DNA of 57,141 nucleotides from Clostridia bacterium (GTDB lineage: Bacteria; Bacillota; Clostridia; Christensenellales; Aristaeellaceae), in the NCBI GenBank assembly GCA_017433405.1, contig JAFRHH010000065.1, forward strand, positions 1 to 57,141, given 5' to 3'. Every line of letters starts with the position of its first letter. Positions within the stretch are counted from its first letter, which is position 1. The notes beneath the pieces were generated by a model. The model did no database searches. It was not told the DNA's origin and saw only the letters and a program-made list of their open reading frames with translations. Below, piece by piece: positions 1-8,815 of this stretch. The translations under genes were made by a program, and so were the position numbers.

Positions 1-2
1 GA

Positions 3-467
3 AAGTTCAGAACCATGAAGCCCCTGATCGAAACGACGGAGCTTCAGCGGTCCAGTACGGAGAATGATCCGCGGATCACCAAAATTGGCGCCTTTCTCAG
101 GCGTTTTCGGCTGGATGAGGTTCCCCAGTTTTTCAATATTCTGATTGGGGATATGTCCCTGGTCGGTCCCCGGCCGGAAATGATGGCCAATGTCCTCCGC
201 TACAAAATTGAGCTTCCGGCCTTTGTTTACCGGGAAAAAATGAAGGCCGGCCTGACCGGATACGCTCAGATTGAAGGAAGATACAATACCTCGGCGGAAG
301 ATAAGCTGATGCTGGATATGATGTATATTGAAAGCTTCTCCATCTGGCTCGATATCAAGCTGCTGCTCAGAACCTTCACGATTTTTACGAAGACGGATTC
401 AACCCAGGGTTTCAAAGAAACCCCGGTTCGAAGAATAAATCAGGAAGAGGAGAAAAGAACGAAATGA
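3..467 (+). CDS. Bacterial sugar transferase (undecaprenyl-phosphate glycosyl-1-phosphate transferase family), 5' truncated
   Basis: The frame is open to the window edge and begins with KFRTM, a conserved motif of the family, so the true start lies upstream and the ATG at 15 is internal. Visible family motifs are LRRFRLDEVPQF and GDMSLVGPRPE, followed by the GLTGYAQ segment. Members transfer a sugar-1-phosphate from a UDP-sugar to undecaprenyl phosphate at the membrane, the first step of exopolysaccharide, capsule or glycan repeat-unit assembly. The missing N-terminal part would hold the membrane segment(s). The stop overlaps the next start (ATGA), so it shares an operon with the nucleotidyltransferase and galE. 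Sugar specificity cannot be read from this fragment. Confidence 0.93.
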   Translation, partial: KFRTMKPLIETTELQRSSTENDPRITKIGAFLRRFRLDEVPQFFNILIGDMSLVGPRPEMMANVLRYKIELPAFVYREKMKAGLTGYAQIEGRYNTSAEDKLMLDMMYIESFSIWLDIKLLLRTFTIFTKTDSTQGFKETPVRRINQEEEKRTK

Positions 468-1369
468 AAACGACACTGTTGATTATGGCGGCTGGTCTGG
501 GATCAAGATACGGCGGGAATAAGCAGATCGATCGCATCGGCCCGAACGGTGAGATTTTGATGGAATATTCCATCCATGATGCCATTGAAGCCGGCTTTGA
601 TAAGGTGGTTTTTGTCATCCGGAAAAGCATGGACGAAACCTTTCGGGAGATGATCGGCAATAAAATTGCAAAAAAGGTGGAAGTCCATTACGCGTATCAG
701 GAGTACGATACGCTGCCGGACGGCTTTGTGCCGCCTGCTGAAAGGAAAAAGCCCTACGGAACCGTCCACGCGGTGGTTTGCGCAAAATCGCTGATTCAGG
801 AGCCCTTTGCCGTCATTAACGCGGACGACTATTACGGTAAAAGCGCCTTCGTTTCTATGGCCGCTTCCCTCAAACGGCTGCGTGAAGCGGAAAACAGGGC
901 TTCCATGGTAGCCTATTATCTGAAGAATACCATCTCCAAAAACGGCCACGTGACCCGCGGTATCTGCTCGAAGGATGAAAACGGTCATCTTGTGAAGGTG
1001 GTTGAAACCTACAGCATTCTCCCCTTCCCGGATGGTACGATCCGGGACATCCACAATGATCCGAACGGAATTATTCTGGATCCGGACGCCCTGGTATCGA
1101 TGAATCTGTGGGGATTTTCACCGTCCTTCTTCCAGGCCGGCGAGAAGTATCTTTCCGATTTCCTGAAGGATGACAGCCTGGATCCGCTTAAAAAGGAATG
1201 CCTTCTTCCGGCGCTTGTGGATCATCTTATGCATACCGCGGGACTTCAGGTTGAAGTTCTTTCCACGGACGCGGTCTGGTTCGGCGTGACTTACAAGGAA
1301 GATAAGGATTATGTGACGGCTGAATTGAAGAAACTGCACGACAGCGGCGCGTATCCGCCGGCTCTTTAA
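464..1369 (+). CDS. Sugar-phosphate nucleotidyltransferase family protein
   Basis: A 301-residue protein opening with the nucleotide-binding signature AAGLGSRYGGNKQID (residues ~9-23). A later INADDYYG segment matches the metal-binding Asp region of NTP transferases. Family members join a sugar-1-phosphate to an NTP to give a nucleotide sugar. The start ATG overlaps the preceding stop by 4 bp, and galE follows 37 bp downstream, so a role in supplying nucleotide sugars for surface polysaccharide is likely. It does not look like a standard GalU or RmlA, so the substrate is left open. Confidence 0.85.
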   Translation: MKTTLLIMAAGLGSRYGGNKQIDRIGPNGEILMEYSIHDAIEAGFDKVVFVIRKSMDETFREMIGNKIAKKVEVHYAYQEYDTLPDGFVPPAERKKPYGTVHAVVCAKSLIQEPFAVINADDYYGKSAFVSMAASLKRLREAENRASMVAYYLKNTISKNGHVTRGICSKDENGHLVKVVETYSILPFPDGTIRDIHNDPNGIILDPDALVSMNLWGFSPSFFQAGEKYLSDFLKDDSLDPLKKECLLPALVDHLMHTAGLQVEVLSTDAVWFGVTYKEDKDYVTAELKKLHDSGAYPPAL

Positions 1370-1406
1370 TTCCCGCGGGAATGGATCATGGACATTGGAG
1401 GACGGA

Positions 1407-2423
1407 ATGAATATTTTACTGACAGGTGGCGCCGGTTTTATCGGATCCCATACCTGCGTTGAACTGTGTGAGGCCGGGCATCATCCGATCATCGTGGATA
1501 ATTATGTCAACAGCTGTGAAGAAAGCATCCTGCGGGTAGAAAAAATTACCGGCAGGAAAATTCCCCATTATCAGGCGGACGTATCCGACGCTCAGGCCAT
1601 GGACCGGATTTTTTTCGAAAATGAGATCGACTGCGTTGTTCACTTCGCCGGTCTCAAGGCGGTCGGAGAAAGCGTCGAACAGCCGTTGCGCTATTACCGC
1701 AACAATCTCGACACCACGCTGACCCTCTGCGAAGTGATGAAAAAGCACGGCGTTCGGAAAATCGTGTTTTCTTCGTCCGCGACGGTTTACGGCAACCAGC
1801 CCGTCGTTCCCTATCGCGAAGATATGCCTTCCGTTGGGTGTACCAATCCCTATGGATGGACCAAATTTATGATCGAAAAGATCCTGGAAGGCGTCCAGCA
1901 CGCGAATCCTGAATGGAGCGTTGTTCTGCTTCGGTATTTCAATCCGATCGGCGCCCATGAGTCCGGATTGATCGGGGAAGACCCGGCGGGGATTCCCAAT
2001 AATCTGATGCCCTTTATCGCGAAGGTGGCTGTCGGGGAATTAAAAAAGCTGTCGGTTTTCGGAAACGATTATCCGACCCCGGACGGAACCGGCGTCAGGG
2101 ATTATATTCATGTCGTCGATCTGGCGAAAGGCCACGTGAAGGCCTGCGATTACGCGATGGAGCATCCCGGATGTGAGATCATCAACCTGGGAACAGGGCA
2201 CGGCTATTCCGTCCTGGACATCGTCAATACCTTCCAGCGGGTCAATCATGTGGAAATCCCGTATGAGATCGCGCCGCGGCGGCCGGGAGATATCGCCGAA
2301 AACTACGCGGATCCGACGAAGGCGCTTAAGCTGCTCGGATGGCAGGCCGAAAAAAATCTGGAGGATATGTGCCGTGACACCTATCGCTTCCAGACGCGAA
2401 ATCCAAAAGGATATCGTGGCTGA
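1407..2423 (+). CDS. galE: UDP-glucose 4-epimerase
   Basis: A 338-residue extended short-chain dehydrogenase. It begins MNILLTGGAGFIGSH (NAD-binding GxxGxxG). The catalytic Ser lies in SSSATVYG and the Tyr/Lys pair in YGWTK. The C-terminal half has the usual NLGTGHGYSVLD and RPGDIAENYADP segments. It interconverts UDP-glucose and UDP-galactose (or the GlcNAc/GalNAc pair) in the cytoplasm. ATG 1407 is chosen because GGAGG lies 5 nt upstream; an in-frame TTG at 1395 would place the ribosome site inside the gene. It is the last gene of the polysaccharide operon and is followed at once by a terminator. Confidence 0.96.
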   Translation: MNILLTGGAGFIGSHTCVELCEAGHHPIIVDNYVNSCEESILRVEKITGRKIPHYQADVSDAQAMDRIFFENEIDCVVHFAGLKAVGESVEQPLRYYRNNLDTTLTLCEVMKKHGVRKIVFSSSATVYGNQPVVPYREDMPSVGCTNPYGWTKFMIEKILEGVQHANPEWSVVLLRYFNPIGAHESGLIGEDPAGIPNNLMPFIAKVAVGELKKLSVFGNDYPTPDGTGVRDYIHVVDLAKGHVKACDYAMEHPGCEIINLGTGHGYSVLDIVNTFQRVNHVEIPYEIAPRRPGDIAENYADPTKALKLLGWQAEKNLEDMCRDTYRFQTRNPKGYRG

Positions 2424-2424
2424 G

Positions 2425-2463
2425 AAAAAAGGATGGCGGGTTAAGAGCCCCCATCCTTTTTTT
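2425..2463 (+). terminator. Rho-independent terminator after galE
   Basis: AAAAAAGGATGG pairs with CCATCCTTTTTT, with an inner GGG/CCC extension, followed by a T-run. It begins 2 nt after the galE stop. Because both arms carry A/T tracts it can work in both directions, and its right arm overlaps the last codons of the small minus-strand gene. Confidence 0.9.
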
Positions 2464-2647
2464 CTGAAGCTTTATGCCGCATCAGCCATGCGCCGCCGAC
2501 ACAGAAAAGCCCGGCAAAGAAAACGATATTCCCGATGATAGATAACCACGACCCCATCGAGCCGGAGAGATTCAGCCCGACGATAGATACGACCAGCCCG
2601 GCAATCCAGGCCACGCAACCGATGACCATCCACTGTTTCAAGCGCAT
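2441..2647 (-). CDS. Small two-helix membrane protein
   Basis: A 68-residue protein with two hydrophobic stretches (about residues 7-25 and 36-56) and a charged C-terminus (RHKASEKKDGGS). No family is recognised. Support for it being real: an AAAGGA ribosome site before ATG 2647, a good promoter further upstream (2672-2700), and a hydrophobic pattern typical of small integral membrane proteins. Its last codons lie inside the galE terminator stem. It stands alone, divergent from the giant gene at 2779. Confidence 0.7.
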   Translation of the reverse strand: MRLKQWMVIGCVAWIAGLVVSIVGLNLSGSMGSWLSIIGNIVFFAGLFCVGGAWLMRHKASEKKDGGS

Positions 2648-2671
2648 CCGTCCTTTCCCCGCCGCTTTTTT

Positions 2672-2700
2672 ATGATATCACAGGAAACGGATCGAAACAA
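2672..2700 (-). promoter_or_regulatory. Promoter of the small membrane protein gene
   Basis: On the minus strand, TTGTTT (-35), a 17-nt spacer and TATCAT (-10) preceded by TGn. It lies about 25 nt upstream of the start codon at 2647. Confidence 0.6.
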
Positions 2701-2778
2701 GGTTTGCATCCGGAAAGGTTTTTTCCGGGAGAATGTCGAATTATTTCCTGAATGATACGGAAGGAAAGAAGGGTTTCA

Positions 2779-5700
2779 TTGAAAACAAACCTCCTGATGA
2801 TCGGCGATCATTCCGGAAAACTGATCCCGTCCCTGATCAGCGCCGCGGTCCTTCAGGGGGCCGGGAAGCTTTCCGTCCTGGATATTTTCCATCTCAGAAC
2901 GACCGAGGCGCCTCCGTCCTATGAGTCCTTTGCGGAGGATCTGGCCAGCTGCCGCAGGGCGCTGGGGATGGATGCAGCGGCGGCGTATCCGCTTCAATTT
3001 CAGGTTTCCTGTCAGTCGGAATTCATTTCTCTGCCTGAATACCAGGAATTGTGGAAGGACGAGCAGAATCAGTCGCTGCTTTCCGCGCTGAGAGGAACGG
3101 GCGTTCCCTTCTCCTGTGGGACGGATCGGGAAGCTGCCTTCTGGGTCTGCGCGTCTGTGCTTAAAAACGTTTCGGAGAAGCTGCCCCTCTTTTCAGGCTG
3201 GATTGATGAAATAAACAGATCCGCAGAGAGCGATTCGCTCGCCCTGACGCTTCTCTTTGATCCGACGAACGCGCTGGAGGCCGGGATGGCCATGGCCTTT
3301 ATTCGCGGCCTTCGCCATATGGTGAGCGGAAAAGAGCTGTTCCTGACCCTGATCGCGGCGGATCAGACGAACGCATCCCATCCGGAAGAGCGGAACCATT
3401 CCGCGCTGTCATTTCTGCGGCAGCTGAAAGAGTACCATCTTTTCCGGGATGGAAAAACCGACGGGGATGGGGCAGACGCGCTCTGGCTGCTGTCACTTCC
3501 TTCATCCTTTGCCGGTGCTGAAGAAATGGACTCCGCCTGGCTGGCCTTTCCGATCGTTCAGATTCTGCTTCAGTGCGCTTCGGGGGATCCCTCCCTTCAT
3601 CGGGGCGTCTGCCTGTATTCCTTATCCGACGATGTCGCCTGGAACCCCCTGAATCGGAATTCCCTGCCCCTTCGTGCTTTTCTGCGAACAGCTGTCTGGT
3701 TCGTTTCCACCGTTTCCCCCGCCTGCCGCGCTTTATCGGATTCAAACGCCGAAAAAAGAGGGGCGCTCTCGATCCAGCGGGGCGCTCTTGCCCGTTTCCT
3801 TGGAAAAAAGCAGAAAGATCACCCCCAGCTGCTGCTGGACTTTCCATGCTTTCAGCGCTTGCTTTCGGAGCTCCTTCAGCAGCTCATCCGACAGCTTCAT
3901 TCCCTTCCTTCCTCATTGATACCATCGGAAGAAGCGGAAACCCAATGGCGGGATGCCGTCAATGCCTGCGGCCGCGCCGTTACGACTGCCTCCGAATATG
4001 ACGTGCTCAAAGCGGAGGCGGACGAATCCGGGCTGAGCCGGGTGATGCCGGTTCATCGGTCCTCCCTGGAGGACACCGATGAAGAAAAAATGCTGCGGAG
4101 GCTGGATGACCTGGCGGAAAAGCTCGATTCTCAAATCGCCGGTCGAAATGAGTTCTTCCGGATATTGGGAGGGTACAGAAGCTTCCAGGTCATCCAGGAC
4201 TGCCGTGAAAAATGCGCGATCGCGGCGGCTGTTTCCCTTCAAAGGCTGGAAAAGCTGAAAAGCGTCTCTGACTCAGAGCATATTGCTATTCTGGCTGAAG
4301 AGAGACGGCTCAAGAAGCTGCAGGCGGCCATCCGCCGCTGCGAGAAAGACATAAAGGAATTCTGTGAAAAAGGCCTTGACCGCTCGCTTCCGTCAGGAAC
4401 CGGATTTGCCCGTCCATCCGCCGAAGCGGTCTTTCTTGACGCGGATCTGAGAAACCAGCTGCAGGAACGGCTTTCCGGAAATCTCTCCGCGGAAAAAAAC
4501 CTTCGGGATCATTTTTCCGAGCTGATCCCGAAATGTCCCTTCCCGGATGAAAAAACAATGACCCGTAAAATTCTCAAAGCCTATGAATCAGCGGAGCTAA
4601 CAGGCACGATGGATCTTTTCTCCGTCGCCTGGAGGACGATCCGTGAGGAAGAAACACCGCCTGATCCCGGAGCGTTTTCATCCCTTCTTCCCGAAATCTT
4701 TTTGCTTCCCGATCTGCATCCGGAAGAAAAGATTTCAAAGCTGTCCGATCTGATTGCCCTGTTTTCGATACAGTCTGAAACAGAGGCTGATGACAATATC
4801 TCCGGGCTTTTCGCCTATCTCCTCCTGCTTCAGTACCGTCAGTTCGTTTCGGACCGGTTGGCCTTGTCTTTTACCACGCTGGAGGGAAGCCGGTCAAAAC
4901 TGATTGCCGCCTGGCTGGATATTCATTCTGTTCCGGAGGCGTCTGTTGTATCCGTCCGTCAGAAGGATATCTCCCTTCCCTTTGGGATCATCCTGCCTCA
5001 TAAAGGGCTGATTCCCGCAAAGTTCGGGAAAGAGCACGGCTCCTTGATTCCACCGCATCTTCCCTGGTATAACCGGGATACGATGAAGTTTGAGAATCCG
5101 GAAGTTTTCCTGTCCGGGCCTGACAGGCAGATCCTTCAGCAGGCCCTCGGCCTTCTGAAGGGGAAAACGGAGGCGGATTATCCCGCCATGCCGGCAGGCC
5201 CGTTCCCGGAAGCTGAAGACAGGGATCCGCGGCCGATTTCCGGTGAAGCGGCTTTATCATCGGATTTGTCCATTTTTATCCAGTCTGTGTATGGATTATG
5301 GGAGTATAAACAGTTTCACTCCGTGCTGTCTCGGCGTGTCCTTCATTATGAGACCATGTCTGCCGGGAAGGACCCACTTCTGTCGCTCCTGGCCGGTCGA
5401 ACCATCTCCCTCAGCATCCCCGCCGACGCCGGAGACATCGCCTATTATTACTGGAAGGAGATTCCCTTTGTCCGGGAGGATCCCCATACCCTCTTCGCGG
5501 GGATTCAGACGCCCGAGCTGCATTTGATCCGGAAAAACCTTTCCGCGGAATGCAGCCTGCTTGCTGAAAATTCGGATAATTACCGGGACAGGCTGGTTCA
5601 GCATCTGCAAAAGGCCCTGGATCATTCCGGGGATATCTTCCCGGCGGCCCTCTCGGTTGTCAGGAACCTTCTGGATGAAATGAGCAAACCGCTCTCCGGT

Positions 5701-8016
5701 TCGTCCGTTACGCTTTCCTGGCCCTGGGATCCTCACTCCCCGTCCATTCAGGTTATTTTTTCCGAATGTCTCGGAGAGCCTCTGGCTCTCTCGGCGGTTC
5801 ATCCCTTCAGCGATCTCATGATTTCCTTTCCGGCCCGGGGAAGCGATGTCATCGGGGATGCCCTGTTCAAACAAATCTGCAAGGTTGAAAAGCCCCCCGC
5901 CGCAGATCGGAGCGAACCCCAGGAACAGTCGGAAGTTCCGGAAAGAAGCGAAGCTGAAGAGCCGCCAAAGGATCCTCAGACTTTTCAGGAAGCGGAGGAC
6001 GCGGTGCTGCCGCCGATTGACGAAGCCTTTGCCGCAGCCATCTGCCTTATACCCGAAGGGCGAACCCTGGTCCAGCGCCGTTTTCTTTCCTTCCGGAGGA
6101 CAGAGGAGAACGGGATCCAGGCTGTCATGAACCTGGAGGGAGCCTTTTCGCTGCAGCTGATCAGGCTGTATCCGGCCGAAGAAATTCTGAAGGTTTATTC
6201 GGATGAGATTCCAACGGTGGCTGTCTGGCCCTATGTTCCTTTTCAGCCGGAACAGTGGCGCAGCTATGACCTCTATCTGCACCGTTCCGCATTGATCCGG
6301 ATTTCGGTGCTTTCGGAAGACGGAACTGAAAAGGAGGCTCCGGAAACGGATGACCTTCGCTCCGTCATCAGCATGACCGCCTTTCCCCTCTGTCTCCTCT
6401 TCCATATCGGATCAAAAAGCGCCGGAGCGCTTCCAAATCTGCTTCCACGCCCCATTCTTCAGGAGGGCGGCGAAGTCTCCGTCTGCATGGATTTTGGCGC
6501 CTCAGCGACATCGGTGCTCCTGTACGGAAACCATAATGCAAGTCCCTTAAACAACAGCTCTGCCGTCAGAACGCTGCTGATGAATCCTGTTCGCTTTCAG
6601 CGTCTTCTTCAGGATGAATTTATATCCGCTCCATCTTCTTCCCTTTTCTCCTCCATCATACACACCTTTGGGGAAACGCTTGACCCGGATACCGTATCCT
6701 TCCAGGAAGGGAACATCGTCATGAATGCTTCCCTGGCCGATCGGCTGTTGTTCTCCTCTTCCTATGCGGATGGCTCCCTGGCCTGGAACGAGCCGAGGGC
6801 GCTGCCCCTGAAGCTTTTGATCTATCAGAGTATGATGACTTCCGCCCTGGACGCCCGTCTCGGCGGCGCCTCGGGATTATCATGGATCATCGCCCTCCCC
6901 GATGGCATTCCTCCCGCCAGGCGAATGGAATTGGTTTCCCTGTTCCGGTCGATAGCGAAGCAGGTTTCCGAGGCCTCCGGATTCACGAATCCGCCTGAGT
7001 CTCCTCAGCTTTCTTTTGTATCTGACACGAGCGCGGCCACAGCTTTTTTCCGTTCCGTCCGGCCTGATCTTACGCAGGGAGGCTTAATGATCCTGGATCT
7101 CGGCGCCTCCTCCATCGATCTCTCCATCGCCCTCAGAGGAAGATCCTCCGCTGAATTCGGGATTCATCTCCCGACTGGTCATCATTCCTTCCTTTTACCC
7201 ATTCTGCTGAAGAATCCCGATCTGCTGTTCAATAGCTTCAGCTGGATTCAGGATCCGCAGTTTCAGGAGGCTCTCTCTGGCTTTCATGCCCTCCTGGATC
7301 AGGCCAAAAATAATTCAGCTTCCCTGACGAAAGTCATGTTTGCCGCGGACGCTTTTCTGGCAGAGAACAGCGAACTCCTCTCCTTTGCGATCAGCCAGTT
7401 GCTCCTTTCCAGCGAGCCGGATTTTCTCTCAGCCGTTCTTTTGTTTCACTGGTCCTTCCTCCTGATGATGACCGGCATGCTCTATTATTCCATATCCGTC
7501 GACCCGATGCGGAATGATACCCTGTCTCCGGACATGCCCGTTTTTTTGTCAGGCCGGGGATTCACGCTGCTGCACCGGCTCCCGACCCCCATCAGCCAGG
7601 GACTCTGGGCGATTCTCAATATGTTCAGATGTCCCAACGGCGCCGTTCTGCGGCTGGAAACGTCTCCTCAGCCCAAGTTTGAAATCGCGTCGGGCCTTTC
7701 CTTCGCTTCTCAGAAGACGACGGATGACCCCCCGCCGGTTTCTCCCGCTCCTGCCCTTTTGCCCATCCGGCCCGAAACGCTTCTGCCTGAATTTCTTCTT
7801 CGCTTCAGAAATGAATTCCCCGCCGCGGCCAACCGGCTTTTCCCCGCCTTTTTTACCATGGACTATTATCATCCGTTTTCTGATTATGGTGAAAGTGTCC
7901 TGTCCTCATCGATCCTTCCTTTTTCTTCTGAGTTCTTGTCGGAAAACCCGTATCTTCGTCTGTCATCCTGGCCGTCCGTTCTGCTGGATACGATTTATGA
8001 CAGCAGACGGGAATAG
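2779..8016 (+). CDS. Giant protein: putative degenerate tubulin-like N-terminus plus C-terminal actin/Hsp70-like (ASKHA) ATPase
   Basis: About 1,745 residues. TTG 2779 is preferred because GAAGGG sits ~7 nt upstream; ATG 2752, nine codons earlier, has no ribosome site. The C-terminal ~500 residues carry the full ASKHA pattern: phosphate-1 CMDFGASATS (~1236), connect-1 SDTSAATAFF (~1415), phosphate-2 ILDLGASSIDLS (~1438) and adenosine motif FLSGRGF (~1588). The N-terminus (LLMIGDHSGK; FDPTNALEAGMA at ~159) resembles tubulin/FtsZ-like proteins in layout, but the glycine-rich GTP loop is missing; that reading is inference. A charged, coiled-coil-like stretch lies at ~433-540 and a Pro/Glu-rich linker at ~1040-1080. 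No signal peptide or clear membrane segment is seen. An RNA methyltransferase gene follows 31 bp downstream, probably on the same transcript. Function unknown. Confidence 0.85.
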   Translation: MKTNLLMIGDHSGKLIPSLISAAVLQGAGKLSVLDIFHLRTTEAPPSYESFAEDLASCRRALGMDAAAAYPLQFQVSCQSEFISLPEYQELWKDEQNQSLLSALRGTGVPFSCGTDREAAFWVCASVLKNVSEKLPLFSGWIDEINRSAESDSLALTLLFDPTNALEAGMAMAFIRGLRHMVSGKELFLTLIAADQTNASHPEERNHSALSFLRQLKEYHLFRDGKTDGDGADALWLLSLPSSFAGAEEMDSAWLAFPIVQILLQCASGDPSLHRGVCLYSLSDDVAWNPLNRNSLPLRAFLRTAVWFVSTVSPACRALSDSNAEKRGALSIQRGALARFLGKKQKDHPQLLLDFPCFQRLLSELLQQLIRQLHSLPSSLIPSEEAETQWRDAVNACGRAVTTASEYDVLKAEADESGLSRVMPVHRSSLEDTDEEKMLRRLDDLAEKLDSQIAGRNEFFRILGGYRSFQVIQDCREKCAIAAAVSLQRLEKLKSVSDSEHIAILAEERRLKKLQAAIRRCEKDIKEFCEKGLDRSLPSGTGFARPSAEAVFLDADLRNQLQERLSGNLSAEKNLRDHFSELIPKCPFPDEKTMTRKILKAYESAELTGTMDLFSVAWRTIREEETPPDPGAFSSLLPEIFLLPDLHPEEKISKLSDLIALFSIQSETEADDNISGLFAYLLLLQYRQFVSDRLALSFTTLEGSRSKLIAAWLDIHSVPEASVVSVRQKDISLPFGIILPHKGLIPAKFGKEHGSLIPPHLPWYNRDTMKFENPEVFLSGPDRQILQQALGLLKGKTEADYPAMPAGPFPEAEDRDPRPISGEAALSSDLSIFIQSVYGLWEYKQFHSVLSRRVLHYETMSAGKDPLLSLLAGRTISLSIPADAGDIAYYYWKEIPFVREDPHTLFAGIQTPELHLIRKNLSAECSLLAENSDNYRDRLVQHLQKALDHSGDIFPAALSVVRNLLDEMSKPLSGSSVTLSWPWDPHSPSIQVIFSECLGEPLALSAVHPFSDLMISFPARGSDVIGDALFKQICKVEKPPAADRSEPQEQSEVPERSEAEEPPKDPQTFQEAEDAVLPPIDEAFAAAICLIPEGRTLVQRRFLSFRRTEENGIQAVMNLEGAFSLQLIRLYPAEEILKVYSDEIPTVAVWPYVPFQPEQWRSYDLYLHRSALIRISVLSEDGTEKEAPETDDLRSVISMTAFPLCLLFHIGSKSAGALPNLLPRPILQEGGEVSVCMDFGASATSVLLYGNHNASPLNNSSAVRTLLMNPVRFQRLLQDEFISAPSSSLFSSIIHTFGETLDPDTVSFQEGNIVMNASLADRLLFSSSYADGSLAWNEPRALPLKLLIYQSMMTSALDARLGGASGLSWIIALPDGIPPARRMELVSLFRSIAKQVSEASGFTNPPESPQLSFVSDTSAATAFFRSVRPDLTQGGLMILDLGASSIDLSIALRGRSSAEFGIHLPTGHHSFLLPILLKNPDLLFNSFSWIQDPQFQEALSGFHALLDQAKNNSASLTKVMFAADAFLAENSELLSFAISQLLLSSEPDFLSAVLLFHWSFLLMMTGMLYYSISVDPMRNDTLSPDMPVFLSGRGFTLLHRLPTPISQGLWAILNMFRCPNGAVLRLETSPQPKFEIASGLSFASQKTTDDPPPVSPAPALLPIRPETLLPEFLLRFRNEFPAAANRLFPAFFTMDYYHPFSDYGESVLSSSILPFSSEFLSENPYLRLSSWPSVLLDTIYDSRRE

Positions 8017-8047
8017 CTTATCCCATCCGGAAGGAGGCGCGCTTGAG

Positions 8048-8809
8048 ATGGAAATCATCCAATCCCTTCATAATCCGAAAGTGCAGCTCTGGCGTTCCCT
8101 GAAGGACACCAGAGGCCGTAAGGAACACCGGCTGTTTCTGGTTGAAGGCACCCGCTTCGTTCAGGAGGCCCTTCAGTCTTCTTTTCCCATTCAGGCGATC
8201 CTGCTCCGTGAGGATTATGAACCAAAACCGGCTCTGGTCAGCCGCGCCCCCGTATTTCATCTGGCTGATCATGTTTTCCAGGCGGTATGCGATACCAAAA
8301 CCCCCCAGGGAATTGCGGCGATTCTCTCCCCTCAGACGCTCCCTGTCCGCGGAAATGCTGTTCTGGCCCTGGACGGGATTCAGGATCCGGGAAATCTCGG
8401 AACAATGATCCGGACCGCTGACGCGGCAGGTTTTACGGGTGTTTTGATCAGCCCGGAATGCTGTGATCTATTCTCGCCCAAAGCCCTGCGCGCGACGATG
8501 GGAAGCCTGTTTCATATCGGTATTACGATTTCGGACGACTTTCTGACCCTGCTTAATCAGTATAAGCAGAATGGGTTTTCGCTTCTTTCCTCCCAGCTCG
8601 ACGGAACGCCTTTTTTTGAAAGAAGTCAGATCCGTCCGTCATTCATCCTGATCGTTGGCAATGAAGGAAACGGCGTTTCCGAGGCGGTTCGAAAAATCGC
8701 GACCCATCATCTCTGCCTTCCGATGCAGGGGGCCGCGGAATCATTGAACGCCGCCGTCGCGGCCGGCATCATGATGTATGATCTGATGCGCTTTTCTTCA
8801 GCGCAGTGA
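8048..8809 (+). CDS. TrmH/SpoU-family RNA 2'-O-methyltransferase
   Basis: A 253-residue SPOUT-class methyltransferase. The N-terminal ~95 residues form the substrate-binding domain (SLHNPKVQLWRSL, LFLVEGTRFV). The SpoU domain follows with its three motifs: LDGIQDPGNLGTMIRTADA, IVGNEGNGVS and LPMQGAAESLNAAVAAG. It uses S-adenosylmethionine to methylate a ribose of rRNA or tRNA. The open frame extends upstream inside the giant gene, but ATG 8048 has AAGGAGG at 8031-8037 and starts the conserved domain. It ends 6 bp before the convergent RACo-like gene. The exact target nucleotide is not predictable. Confidence 0.93.
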   Translation: MEIIQSLHNPKVQLWRSLKDTRGRKEHRLFLVEGTRFVQEALQSSFPIQAILLREDYEPKPALVSRAPVFHLADHVFQAVCDTKTPQGIAAILSPQTLPVRGNAVLALDGIQDPGNLGTMIRTADAAGFTGVLISPECCDLFSPKALRATMGSLFHIGITISDDFLTLLNQYKQNGFSLLSSQLDGTPFFERSQIRPSFILIVGNEGNGVSEAVRKIATHHLCLPMQGAAESLNAAVAAGIMMYDLMRFSSAQ

Positions 8810-8815
8810 ACATCA

